Shown one piece after another: positions 1 through 5,441 of a stretch of 7,619 nt of DNA. How positions within the stretch are numbered: position 1 is the first letter of the stretch; each line of letters starts with the position of its first letter. Location: positions 1 to 7,619 of the forward strand of contig DATKYS010000107.1 in NCBI GenBank assembly GCA_035528375.1. The letters are read 5' to 3'. This DNA comes from a bacterium (lineage in GTDB: Bacteria; RBG-13-66-14). The position numbers and the translations under genes are program-made. Below the pieces are notes generated by a model. The model made no database searches, was not told the origin of the DNA, and worked only from the letters and a program-made list of their open reading frames with translations.

Positions 1-1
1 G

Positions 2-124
2 GTCTATCACGGCGGCTTCAAGCGAAACTTCCACCTGTTCATCAGAGAAATGGAGTTCCGCTTCAACCACCGAAACGACCCGGATATGCTACCCTATCTG
101 AAAAGCATCCTCTTTGGTCCATGA
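2..124 (+). CDS. C-terminal end of an IS1595/ISXO2-like transposase (partial)
   Basis: The frame is open from the window edge and ends at TGA 122-124, giving the last 40 residues of a protein. They contain YHGGFKRNF followed by FIREMEFRFNHR. The aromatic/acidic helix ending in FRFN-x-R is typical of the C-terminus of the ISXO2-like DDE transposase domain of the IS1595 family, which cuts and joins insertion-sequence ends. The catalytic residues lie upstream of the window, so intactness cannot be judged. I found no convincing terminal inverted repeat after the stop; the sequence passes within about 20 bases into a tandem repeat array. The family call rests on a short tail only. Confidence 0.68.
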   Translation, partial: VYHGGFKRNFHLFIREMEFRFNHRNDPDMLPYLKSILFGP

Positions 125-143
125 ACGTGTGTGATGCCTTCTT

Positions 144-656
144 TTTTAATCGAGTGTCAGTTCCCGCGTGCGGGGCGCTTTTAAATCACCTAATTTCTCA
201 ACCCCCCCATCCCCCCCATCTTGGGGGGGCACCGTCGCGGGGGGAGGTTATTTCAATTCGACGGCCACCGCCGCGTACGGGGCGGTTCTTCTATTCGTTA
301 CTCTTTATTCCCCCATCCCCCCCCATCTTGGGGGGCAACCTCGCGGGGGGAGTTTATTTCAATTCGACGGCCACCGCCGCGTGCGGGGCGGTTCTTCTAT
401 TCGTTACTCTTTATTCCCCCATCCCCCCCATCTTGGGGGGGCACAGTCGCGGGGGGAGGTTATTTCAATTCGACGGCCACCGCCGCGTGCGATACGTTAT
501 TCTAATTCTCAGCCTCTTTCCACCCAACCCTCCCTCTAGGGAGGGCAACCTCGCGGGGGAAGTGCTCTATATTCGAGGGGCGATTCCCGCGTGCCGGGAC
601 TTCGACCGGTTTCTCCCCCTCTGGGGGGGCGGAGACGGGTGACGATTCCCGGCCGC
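144..656. repeat. Tandem array of ~106-base hairpin-bearing repeats
   Basis: Three core units begin with TTTCAATTCGACGGCCACCG at 251, 357 and 463, a period of exactly 106 bases. A degenerate unit precedes them (from about 144, sharing CCCGCGTGCGGGGCG). Shortened, diverged units follow (from about 571, and a scrap from about 641, sharing GATTCCCG). Each unit has a C-run/G-run inverted repeat: 211-229, 319-335, 423-441, 528-545 and roughly 615-627. A conserved TCGCGGGGG block follows the first four. In the unit at 528-545 the arms are CCCTCCCT and AGGGAGGG, so paired C-to-T and G-to-A changes keep the stem. Open frames across the array translate to proline/glycine repeats in all three plus frames and are not credible proteins. 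Function is unknown. Confidence 0.85.
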
Positions 657-774
657 CAGAGCTATGAGCCAGGTCAAATTAACAGGAGATTTCGTTCGGC
701 TCTTTTTTTTATTGCGGTTTCGCTCGCGGGGCTAACCTCTGGAAGTAATCCACCCTTCGTCGCGGAACCGCGGT
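657..774. other. Non-coding stretch between repeat array and tRNA
   Basis: I see no gene here. The visible features are a run of eight T at 703-710 without a convincing preceding hairpin, and a 12-base palindrome CGCGGAACCGCG at 761-772. This is the 3' flank of the minus-strand tRNA. I found no copy of the tRNA 3' end within it, so there is no sign of an attachment site. Confidence 0.5.
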
Positions 775-791
775 CCAGCGCGCCGCGCTGG
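775..791 (-). repeat. Inverted repeat overlapping the tRNA 3' CCA
   Basis: CCAGCGC (775-781) and GCGCTGG (785-791) form a perfect 7-bp inverted repeat with a 3-base spacer. On the minus strand the first three bases of the hairpin are the encoded CCA of the tRNA. No T-run follows in the direction of tRNA transcription, so it is not a standard intrinsic terminator. It may be a trailer hairpin affecting 3' processing. Confidence 0.6.
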
Positions 792-865
792 TGGGCCCAC
801 CAGGACTCGAACCTGGGACTAACCGGTTATGAGCCGGTGGCTCTGACCAACTGAGCTATGGGCCC
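789..865 (-). tRNA. tRNA with anticodon CAU, probably Ile2 (elongator Met possible)
   Basis: The minus strand folds into a complete 77-nt cloverleaf. It has a 7-bp acceptor stem (GGGCCCA with TGGGCCC), a D-stem GAGC, an anticodon stem ACCGG/CCGGT with loop CTCATAA, a 5-base variable region TAGTC, a T-stem CCAGG/CCTGG with loop TTCGAGT, discriminator A and an encoded CCA. The anticodon CAU reads from plus positions 831 to 829. It is not an initiator tRNA, because the first acceptor pair is G-C and the anticodon stem lacks the three G-C pairs. Acceptor pairs C4-G69 and C5-G68 are known recognition elements for the lysidine synthetase TilS in E. coli tRNA-Ile2, which favours Ile2 over elongator Met. 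The U36-A37-A38 context suits t6A modification, the pathway of tsaE and tsaB at the right end. Confidence 0.95.
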
Positions 866-880
866 CCCGGAAGGCAAATA

Positions 881-910
881 ATGATAGGGGCAGACCGTGA
901 GGGGTGTCAA
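881..910 (-). promoter_or_regulatory. Sigma-70-type promoter for the CAU tRNA
   Basis: On the minus strand there is a perfect -35 box TTGACA (plus 905-910), an 18-base spacer and a -10 box TATCAT (plus 881-886, five of six consensus bases). The expected start lies near 874, about nine bases before the tRNA 5' end at 865. This spacing is normal for a tRNA gene. Confidence 0.8.
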
Positions 911-921
911 GGGGAAATTGG

Positions 922-951
922 TTGCGGTGGGCGGCGTCGGTGTGCTAAAAT
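922..951 (+). promoter_or_regulatory. Candidate extended -10 promoter for rplY-pth-hppA
   Basis: TTGCGG (922-927), an 18-base spacer and TAAAAT (946-951), with TGC directly before the -10 box giving an extended -10 element. The predicted start near 958 leaves a leader of about 70 bases with a small hairpin (GCGGT 974-978 with ACCGC 987-991). It lies back to back with the tRNA promoter; the two -35 boxes are 11 bases apart. Confidence 0.65.
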
Positions 952-1026
952 GCCCCGCTGACTTGCAACCCCGGCGGTGCCCGGGAACCGCTCACGAGAA
1001 GTGCGCCAGAGCGCGGGAAGGTTGAG

Positions 1027-1677
1027 ATGAAACGGGTTAGTTTACAGGCCGAGAAGCGCGAGGTCAGCGGCAAGGGCGGCGCTCGCAAGCTCCGCAGCAC
1101 CGGTCGCGTGCCGGCCATCATCTACGGCAACGAGGTCCCGGAAACCCTCCACATCGCCTTAGACTCGAAGGTCCTGATCCATTCCGTGAAGCCCCACGAG
1201 GCGCACAACTTCATCGTGGACCTCGAGGTCGAAAAAACGGTCTACCCGACCATCATCGCCGAGATTCAACAGGACCCCGTGACCGAGGAACCCCTCCACG
1301 TGGACTTCTACCGCATCTCCATGAACAAGCCCATCCACACCACGATTCCCATCATCCTCTCCGGCTCCTCTCCGGGGGTGAAGGAGGGCGGCATGCTGGA
1401 GCACACGCTGCGGGAGATAAACATCTCCTGCCTGCCCGGCAATCTGCCCGACTCCATCGAGGTGGACGTTTCCAACCTCGACCTGGACGAGTCCATCCAC
1501 GTCTCCGACCTGGCGGCCCCGTCCGGCGTCGAGTTCATCACCGAGGTGCACGACACGGTGGTCCACGTGCGTCGGCCGCGCCTGATCACCGAGGAGGAGG
1601 CCGCCGTGGTCCTCGAGGGTGAGGAGGCCCCCGTCGAGGGCGAGGAGGGCGCCGCCGAGGAAGAGGCGGCGGAGTAG
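1027..1677 (+). CDS. rplY: 50S ribosomal protein L25, long (TL5/CTC) form
   Basis: 216 residues. L25 binds 5S rRNA in the central protuberance of the large subunit; the long form is known as CTC or TL5. Residues 1-94 match the 5S-binding domain, with the SGKGGARKLRSTGRVPAIIYG region at about 14-34 and HVDFY at 91-95. Residues 95 to about 186 match the second beta domain of the long form (GVKEGGMLEH at 117-126, then INISCLPGNLPDSIEVDV). Residues 188-216 are an acidic Glu/Ala tail that should be disordered. The ATG at 1027 follows a weak purine-rich stretch (GGGAAGG, 1015-1021), and the N-terminus aligns with the family. It is the first gene of rplY-pth-hppA. The rplY-pth pairing is common in bacteria; the prs gene often found upstream is absent, and a tRNA is there instead. 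Confidence 0.96.
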   Translation: MKRVSLQAEKREVSGKGGARKLRSTGRVPAIIYGNEVPETLHIALDSKVLIHSVKPHEAHNFIVDLEVEKTVYPTIIAEIQQDPVTEEPLHVDFYRISMNKPIHTTIPIILSGSSPGVKEGGMLEHTLREINISCLPGNLPDSIEVDVSNLDLDESIHVSDLAAPSGVEFITEVHDTVVHVRRPRLITEEEAAVVLEGEEAPVEGEEGAAEEEAAE

Positions 1678-2277
1678 GTGCTCGTCGTCGGTCTGGGCAA
1701 TCCCGGCGAACGCTACGCCGAAACCCCCCACAACCTGGGCTTCATAGCGGTGGACGAGTTGGCCCGCCGCGGCAGGCTCCGGAGCTGGCGACGGGTGTGC
1801 GAGAGCCTGACCGGCAAAATTTCCCTCGCCGGGCGGCGGCTCCACTTGTGTAAACCGCAGACCTACATGAACCTCTCGGGACGGTCGGTGTCCTGCCTTT
1901 TGCGCGAGACCGACACCCCACCCGAGGGGTCGTTGGTAATCTGCGACGACGTGAACATCCCCTTCGGCGCGCTCCGGCTCAGGCCGTCCGGCGGCTCGGG
2001 AGGCCACAACGGCCTGGAGGACATCGTCGCCCACATCGGCGAGAATTTTCCCCGGATGCGTATCGGGTGCGGGCCGGCGCCCGAGTGGGCGGACCTGGCG
2101 GAATTCGTCCTCTCACCCTTCACCGAGGAGCGCCTCCGCGAGGTCGGCGGGGTCCTCGAACGGGTCGTGGAGGGATTGATCCTCCTGGAGCGGGAAGGTT
2201 GGCAGAAGGCCATGGCCCGTGTGAACGCCCGGGTGCAGGGTGAGGAAGGCTCGTCGGAAAACGAGCCCGAGACGTAG
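1678..2277 (+). CDS. pth: Peptidyl-tRNA hydrolase
   Basis: 199 residues, the usual length. Pth cleaves the ester bond of peptidyl-tRNAs that drop off ribosomes and so recycles tRNA in the cytoplasm. Family motifs appear in order: GLGNPG (5-10) with Asn8, Tyr13, the catalytic His18 in TPHNLGF, KPQTYMNLSG with Asn65, the CDD segment with Asp90, and GGSGGHNGL with Asn111. The usual TRHN is TPHN here, so the Arg before the catalytic His is replaced by Pro. The start is GTG at 1678, directly after the rplY stop (1675-1677) with no gap. The next codons already encode the first beta strand, so no upstream start is possible without overlap. The ribosome-binding site must lie inside the Glu-rich end of rplY (GGCGGAG), which suggests translational coupling. 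The last 15 or so residues are polar and poorly conserved. Confidence 0.96.
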   Translation: MLVVGLGNPGERYAETPHNLGFIAVDELARRGRLRSWRRVCESLTGKISLAGRRLHLCKPQTYMNLSGRSVSCLLRETDTPPEGSLVICDDVNIPFGALRLRPSGGSGGHNGLEDIVAHIGENFPRMRIGCGPAPEWADLAEFVLSPFTEERLREVGGVLERVVEGLILLEREGWQKAMARVNARVQGEEGSSENEPET

Positions 2278-2300
2278 ATGACTTCGGAAACGGAGAGGGT

Positions 2301-4355
2301 ATGTTTCTGGCCTGGCCTTTAATCGGCGGTTCGCTGGCCCTCGTATTCGTGGTTCTCTTCGCGGTGGGCGTCCTGCGCAAGCCCCAGGGCACGCCTTCGA
2401 TGGTAGCCATCTCCGGTCAGATCCGCCGCGGTGCGCAGGCCTTCCTGAGCCGCGAGTACCGCACCGTGGGGCTCATCATCCTCCTCCTCGGCTGCGGGAT
2501 GGCCTGGACGGGCCTGGGCTGGCGTACGGCGGTCTCCTTCGCCTTCGGGTCGCTGGTAAGCGCGGGGGCGGGCTTCATCGGCATGACCATCGCGACGCGG
2601 GCCAACTCCCGTACGACCCAAGCCGCCCGGGAGGGGGTCAAGCCGGCCCTCGGCATCGCCATCTCCGGCGGCGCCGTGATGGGGCTCTCCGTGGTCGGCC
2701 TGTCGCTTCTGGGGCTGGCCGGGGTCATCTGGCTCTTCGCCCCGGACATCTTCATCGGCGGAAAAGTTGAGCAGGCCGAGCTTTTGCGCCAGGCGGGGAT
2801 AGTCAACGGCTTCGCCATGGGCGCCTCGCTGATGGCGCTCTTCGCCCGCTCCGGCGGAGGCATCTTCACCAAGGGCGCCGACATGGCCGCCGATCTGGTG
2901 GGCAAGGTCGAGGCCGGAATCCCCGAGGACGACCCCCGTAACCCCGCCGTCATCGCCGACAACGTGGGCGACAACGTGGGCGACGTGGCCGGTCTGGGGG
3001 CGGACCTCCTGGAGAGCTACGTCGAGAGCATCATCGCCAGCATGTCCCTCGCCGCGGCGATCAGCCTGAGCGCGGTGGACCGGAGCCTCATGCTCCTACC
3101 GCTGGCCGTGGGCGCGATGGGGACGGTGGCGAGTGTTTTGGGCGTGTTCTTCACGAAAATCGTCGGTCGGAAAAACCCCCAGGCGGCCCTCACCGGCGGC
3201 ACCTACCTGGCGGCGGCGCTGACCGCCGGGGCCGCCTTCTTCCTGGTCAACTGGCTCGGGACGCCCTTCGCGGGCTACGCGAAGCTCGGCCCTTTCTGGG
3301 CGATCCTGGCGGGCATCGGAGCCGGCGTCCTGATCGGCCTGACCAGCGAGTACTACACCTCCGCGAAGTACAAGCCGGTGAAAAGGCTGGCCGAGGCCAG
3401 CGACACCAACGCGGCGGTCACCGTCACCGAGGGGCTGGCCGTGGGCATGGAATCGCTCGCCGTCCCGGTCATCATCCTCGCCGGCGCGGTCATCCTCGCC
3501 CACCACGTCGCCGGGATGTACGGCGTGGCCATGGCCGCGGTGGGGATGCTGGCCACCACGGGGATGGTGGTCAGCGTGGACTCCTACGGTCCCATCGCCG
3601 ACAACGCCGGCGGCATCGCCCAGATGGCGGGGCTGGACCCCGAGGTGCGTAAGATAACCGACCACCTCGACGCCGTGGGCAACACCACGGCGGCCATCGG
3701 CAAGGGCTTCGCCATCGGCAGCGCCGCCCTGGCGGCCCTGGGGCTCCTGACCGCCTACCTCACCACCATCGGCACCACCGTGGAGGCGACCCTGACCAAC
3801 CCCCTGGTGTTGGCCGGCCTCATCTTCGGCGGCATGCTGCCCTTCTTCTTCGCCAGCCAGCTCTTCCGCGCCGTGGTCCGGGCGGCCGATGCCATGATCC
3901 GCGAGGTCCGGCGCCAGTTCGAGAAGATTCCCGGGCTCCGGGACGGCGTCGAGGGCGTCCTGCCCGAATCGGCGAAATGCGTGGACATCGCCGCCAAGAG
4001 CGCCCTCGCCGGGATGATCGTACCCGGTCTGTCGGCCGTCGCCGTGCCGGTCCTGGTCGGATTCCTCTTGGGGCCCTTGGCCCTGGCGGGGGTGCTGGTC
4101 GGCGCCATCGTCACCGGCGTGATGGTGGGCGTTTTCACCGCCAATTCCGGCGGCGCGCTGGACAACGCAAAGAAGTACATCGAGGAGGGCAATTTCGGGG
4201 GCAAGGGCTCCCGGGCGCACAAGGCGGCCGTGATCGGCGACACCGTAGGGGACCCCCTGAAGGACACGGTGGGGCCCTCCATCAACATCCTCATTAAGCT
4301 CATGGCCGTCATCAGCCTGGTCATCGCCCCCATTCTGCCCACCGTGACGGGTTAG
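2301..4355 (+). CDS. hppA: Membrane-bound ion-translocating pyrophosphatase, K+-dependent type
   Basis: 684 residues with about sixteen hydrophobic helices. This inner-membrane enzyme hydrolyses PPi to two Pi and pumps H+ and/or Na+. The PPi/Mg-binding signatures are present: KGADMAADLVGKVE (191-204), DNVGDNVGD (220-228), DSYGPIADNAGGIA (427-440), TANSGGALDNAKKY (613-626) and GDTVGDPLKD (646-655). GNTTAAIGKG has Ala464 and Gly467, the residues of the K+-dependent subfamily; K+-independent members have Lys and Thr there. In helix 6 (GADLLESYVES) glutamates occur at both 238 and 242. Na+ pumps usually have only the first, and K+-independent H+ pumps usually only the second, so ion specificity is uncertain. 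The ATG at 2301 follows GGAGAGGG (2292-2299). It sits 23 bases after pth, presumably cotranscribed, and is an unusual neighbour for ribosomal genes. Confidence 0.97.
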   Translation: MFLAWPLIGGSLALVFVVLFAVGVLRKPQGTPSMVAISGQIRRGAQAFLSREYRTVGLIILLLGCGMAWTGLGWRTAVSFAFGSLVSAGAGFIGMTIATRANSRTTQAAREGVKPALGIAISGGAVMGLSVVGLSLLGLAGVIWLFAPDIFIGGKVEQAELLRQAGIVNGFAMGASLMALFARSGGGIFTKGADMAADLVGKVEAGIPEDDPRNPAVIADNVGDNVGDVAGLGADLLESYVESIIASMSLAAAISLSAVDRSLMLLPLAVGAMGTVASVLGVFFTKIVGRKNPQAALTGGTYLAAALTAGAAFFLVNWLGTPFAGYAKLGPFWAILAGIGAGVLIGLTSEYYTSAKYKPVKRLAEASDTNAAVTVTEGLAVGMESLAVPVIILAGAVILAHHVAGMYGVAMAAVGMLATTGMVVSVDSYGPIADNAGGIAQMAGLDPEVRKITDHLDAVGNTTAAIGKGFAIGSAALAALGLLTAYLTTIGTTVEATLTNPLVLAGLIFGGMLPFFFASQLFRAVVRAADAMIREVRRQFEKIPGLRDGVEGVLPESAKCVDIAAKSALAGMIVPGLSAVAVPVLVGFLLGPLALAGVLVGAIVTGVMVGVFTANSGGALDNAKKYIEEGNFGGKGSRAHKAAVIGDTVGDPLKDTVGPSINILIKLMAVISLVIAPILPTVTG

Positions 4356-4358
4356 GGC

Positions 4359-4388
4359 TTGCGCCCGAGGGCGCATATGTTGTAAAGT
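4359..4388 (+). promoter_or_regulatory. Candidate promoter of the rpsF operon, with a palindrome in its spacer
   Basis: TTGCGC (4359-4364), an 18-base spacer and TAAAGT (4383-4388), in the 65-base gap after hppA. The geometry matches the rplY promoter candidate. The spacer holds most of the perfect inverted repeat GCGCCC-GA-GGGCGC (4361-4374), which overlaps the -35 box and could be an operator. Its 2-base centre makes it a poor RNA hairpin, and no T-run follows, so it is a weak candidate for an hppA terminator. Confidence 0.55.
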
Positions 4389-4390
4389 AG

Positions 4391-4417
4391 CGCCTCCGAA
4401 GTTGAATCCAACGGGGG
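4391..4417 (+). promoter_or_regulatory. Candidate S6:S18-binding leader motif of rpsF
   Basis: Just before rpsF the leader reads CCT (4393-4395), then CCGAA (4396-4400), then a hairpin GTTG (4401-4404) / CAAC (4409-4412) with a 4-base loop, then GGGGG (4413-4417). CCT can pair with the first Gs, leaving CCG in a bulge between an outer stem and a hairpin. That is the described architecture of the S6:S18 complex-binding motif in rpsF leaders of many phyla. The outer stem would use the ribosome-binding site of rpsF, giving a feedback mechanism. Caveat: the TAAAGT promoter predicts a start near 4395, which would remove part of the outer stem; a start a few bases earlier is needed. Confidence 0.5.
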
Positions 4418-4420
4418 AAA

Positions 4421-4693
4421 ATGCGCGACTACGAGACCACCATCGTCCTGGCGCCCGATCTCGAGGCCGACCGCCTGGAAGCGAAGCTGGACAGTTTCCG
4501 CCAGCTCTTCGGGGAGGGCATCGAGATAAAGGACCAGGGCGTTCAGAGGCTGGCGTTCACGATCAAGCGCCGCACGCAGGCCCGTTACCTGATGATCTTT
4601 CACAAGAACGAGCCGGATCGTATCGCCGACATCGAGGCCAAGCTGCGCCTGGACGAGTCCGTCATCCGCTTCTTGACCTGCCGGGGCGAGTAG
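4421..4693 (+). CDS. rpsF: 30S ribosomal protein S6
   Basis: 90 residues, slightly short for the family because it ends soon after the conserved core. S6 pairs with S18 on the platform of the small subunit. Family features: the MRDYETTIVLAP start (1-12), the VQRLAFTIKR strand (41-50), YLMIFHKN (56-63) and the closing LRLDESVIRFLT (76-87). The protein has the ferredoxin-like beta-alpha-beta pattern expected of S6. The ATG at 4421 is preceded by GGGGG (4413-4417). It is the first gene of rpsF-ssb-rpsR-rplI, in which its partner S18 is encoded third. The leader carries a candidate binding site for the S6:S18 complex. Confidence 0.97.
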   Translation: MRDYETTIVLAPDLEADRLEAKLDSFRQLFGEGIEIKDQGVQRLAFTIKRRTQARYLMIFHKNEPDRIADIEAKLRLDESVIRFLTCRGE

Positions 4694-4710
4694 GCGAAAA
4701 GGGGGCGACC

Positions 4711-5130
4711 ATGGCCAGTTTTAACAGGGTGATTCTTGTCGGCAATCTGACCCGGGACCCGGAGCTCCGGTATACGGCCAGCGGGCAGGCGGTGGCCACG
4801 GTGGGCCTCGCCGTCAATCGCAAGTTCAAGACCCGCGAGGGGGAGCAGCGGGAGGACACCGCCTTCGTGGACTGCACCGCCTGGGCGCGTCAGGCTGAAG
4901 TTATTTGTGAATACATCAAGAAAGGCGATCCGATCCTTATTGAGGGGCGGTTGCAGTACCGCACCTGGGAGGACAAGGAAACGGGCGCCAAACGGTCCAA
5001 GCTCGACGTCGTAATCGAGAATTTCCAGTTTCTCAGCCGTGGTCCGGGTGGGCGGAAGCCCGACGCCGATGACTCGTCGCCCAAGGGCAACGAGATGGAG
5101 CCGCTCTCCGACGACGACATCCCCTTCTAG
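4711..5130 (+). CDS. ssb: Single-stranded DNA-binding protein
   Basis: 139 residues. SSB coats single-stranded DNA in replication, repair and recombination, and recruits partner proteins through its C-terminal tip. Residues 1 to about 109 form the OB fold, with [19 protein letters not shown] (4-22), the [14 protein letters not shown] segment (50-63) and [19 protein letters not shown] (70-88). A short linker of about 20 residues leads to the acidic tip SDDDIPF (133-139), so the partner-docking end is intact. The linker is much shorter than in E. coli SSB. The frame is open upstream into rpsF, but the conserved N-terminus begins at the ATG at 4711, preceded by an AGGGGG run, 17 bases after the rpsF stop. 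Location between rpsF and rpsR is the standard arrangement. Confidence 0.97.
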   Translation: MASFNRVILVGNLTRDPELRYTASGQAVATVGLAVNRKFKTREGEQREDTAFVDCTAWARQAEVICEYIKKGDPILIEGRLQYRTWEDKETGAKRSKLDVVIENFQFLSRGPGGRKPDADDSSPKGNEMEPLSDDDIPF

Positions 5131-5138
5131 GGCGAGGT

Positions 5139-5393
5139 ATGAACGTGGGCAAGAAGAAGATGAAAAAACGCATCCTGCGCAAGCGGACCTGCCGCTTCTG
5201 CAAGGACGGGGTCAAGGACATTGATTACAAGGATCTGGAGATCATCCGCCGCTACGTCACCGAGCGGGGCAAAATCCGCGCCCGCCGGACGACCGGAAGC
5301 TGCGCCAAGCACCAGCGTCAACTGAGCGCCGCCATCAAGCGCGCGCGCATCCTGGGTCAGATTCCCTTCCGCCTCGAGTACCACCGCCATTAA
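5139..5393 (+). CDS. rpsR: 30S ribosomal protein S18, zinc-binding form
   Basis: 84 residues, normal length. S18 binds 16S rRNA with S6 on the platform. After a basic N-terminus ([12 protein letters not shown]), residues 18-25 read CRFCKDGV, followed by [19 protein letters not shown] (28-46), [14 protein letters not shown] (49-62) and the closing [13 protein letters not shown]. Cys18, Cys21, Cys55 and His58 form a complete CxxC...CxxH set, so this is the zinc-binding paralogue type and not the zinc-free type. The ATG at 5139 lies 8 bases after the ssb stop with GCGAGGT just before it. A second in-frame ATG lies at residue 8, but the first has the better ribosome-binding site. Confidence 0.97.
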   Translation: MNVGKKKMKKRILRKRTCRFCKDGVKDIDYKDLEIIRRYVTERGKIRARRTTGSCAKHQRQLSAAIKRARILGQIPFRLEYHRH

Positions 5394-5395
5394 CC

Positions 5396-5415
5396 CGTCG
5401 GCGAAAAAGCCGGCG
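5396..5415 (+). promoter_or_regulatory. Small hairpin between rpsR and rplI
   Basis: CGTCGGC (5396-5402) and GCCGGCG (5409-5415) can form a 7-bp stem with one G-U pair and a GAAAAA loop, in the 48-base gap between rpsR and rplI. No T-run follows, so it is not an intrinsic terminator. It could be a processing or mRNA-stability element, but nothing in the sequence proves a role. Confidence 0.4.
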
Positions 5416-5441
5416 TCGTTCGAGTCAAACCGGGTGAATTT

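Noticed and set aside
200-570. CRISPR array
   Set aside because: Whole 106-base units are repeated, with no short constant repeat separated by unique spacers, and no cas genes are present.
121-642. Long plus-strand reading frames with repeated PPSPP/GG translations
   Set aside because: They arise from the 106-base tandem repeat being read in all three frames; composition and repetition follow the DNA repeat, and there is no ribosome-binding site or protein family.
1-865. Integrative element inserted at the 3' end of the tRNA
   Set aside because: The tRNA 3' half is not duplicated anywhere in 1-788 and no integrase is seen; only an insertion-sequence transposase tail is present.
1159-2034. 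291-codon minus-strand frame opposite rplY and pth
   Set aside because: A shadow of two conserved genes; composition is typical of antisense GC-rich coding DNA.
3096-4376. 426-codon minus-strand frame opposite hppA
   Set aside because: It is antisense to a clear membrane pyrophosphatase gene; the long frame follows from high GC at third codon positions, and the translation is His/Gly/Asp-rich low-complexity sequence.
4402-4710. N-terminal extension of ssb overlapping rpsF
   Set aside because: The frame is open but encodes no SSB-like sequence; conserved SSB begins at the ATG at 4711, which has its own ribosome-binding site.
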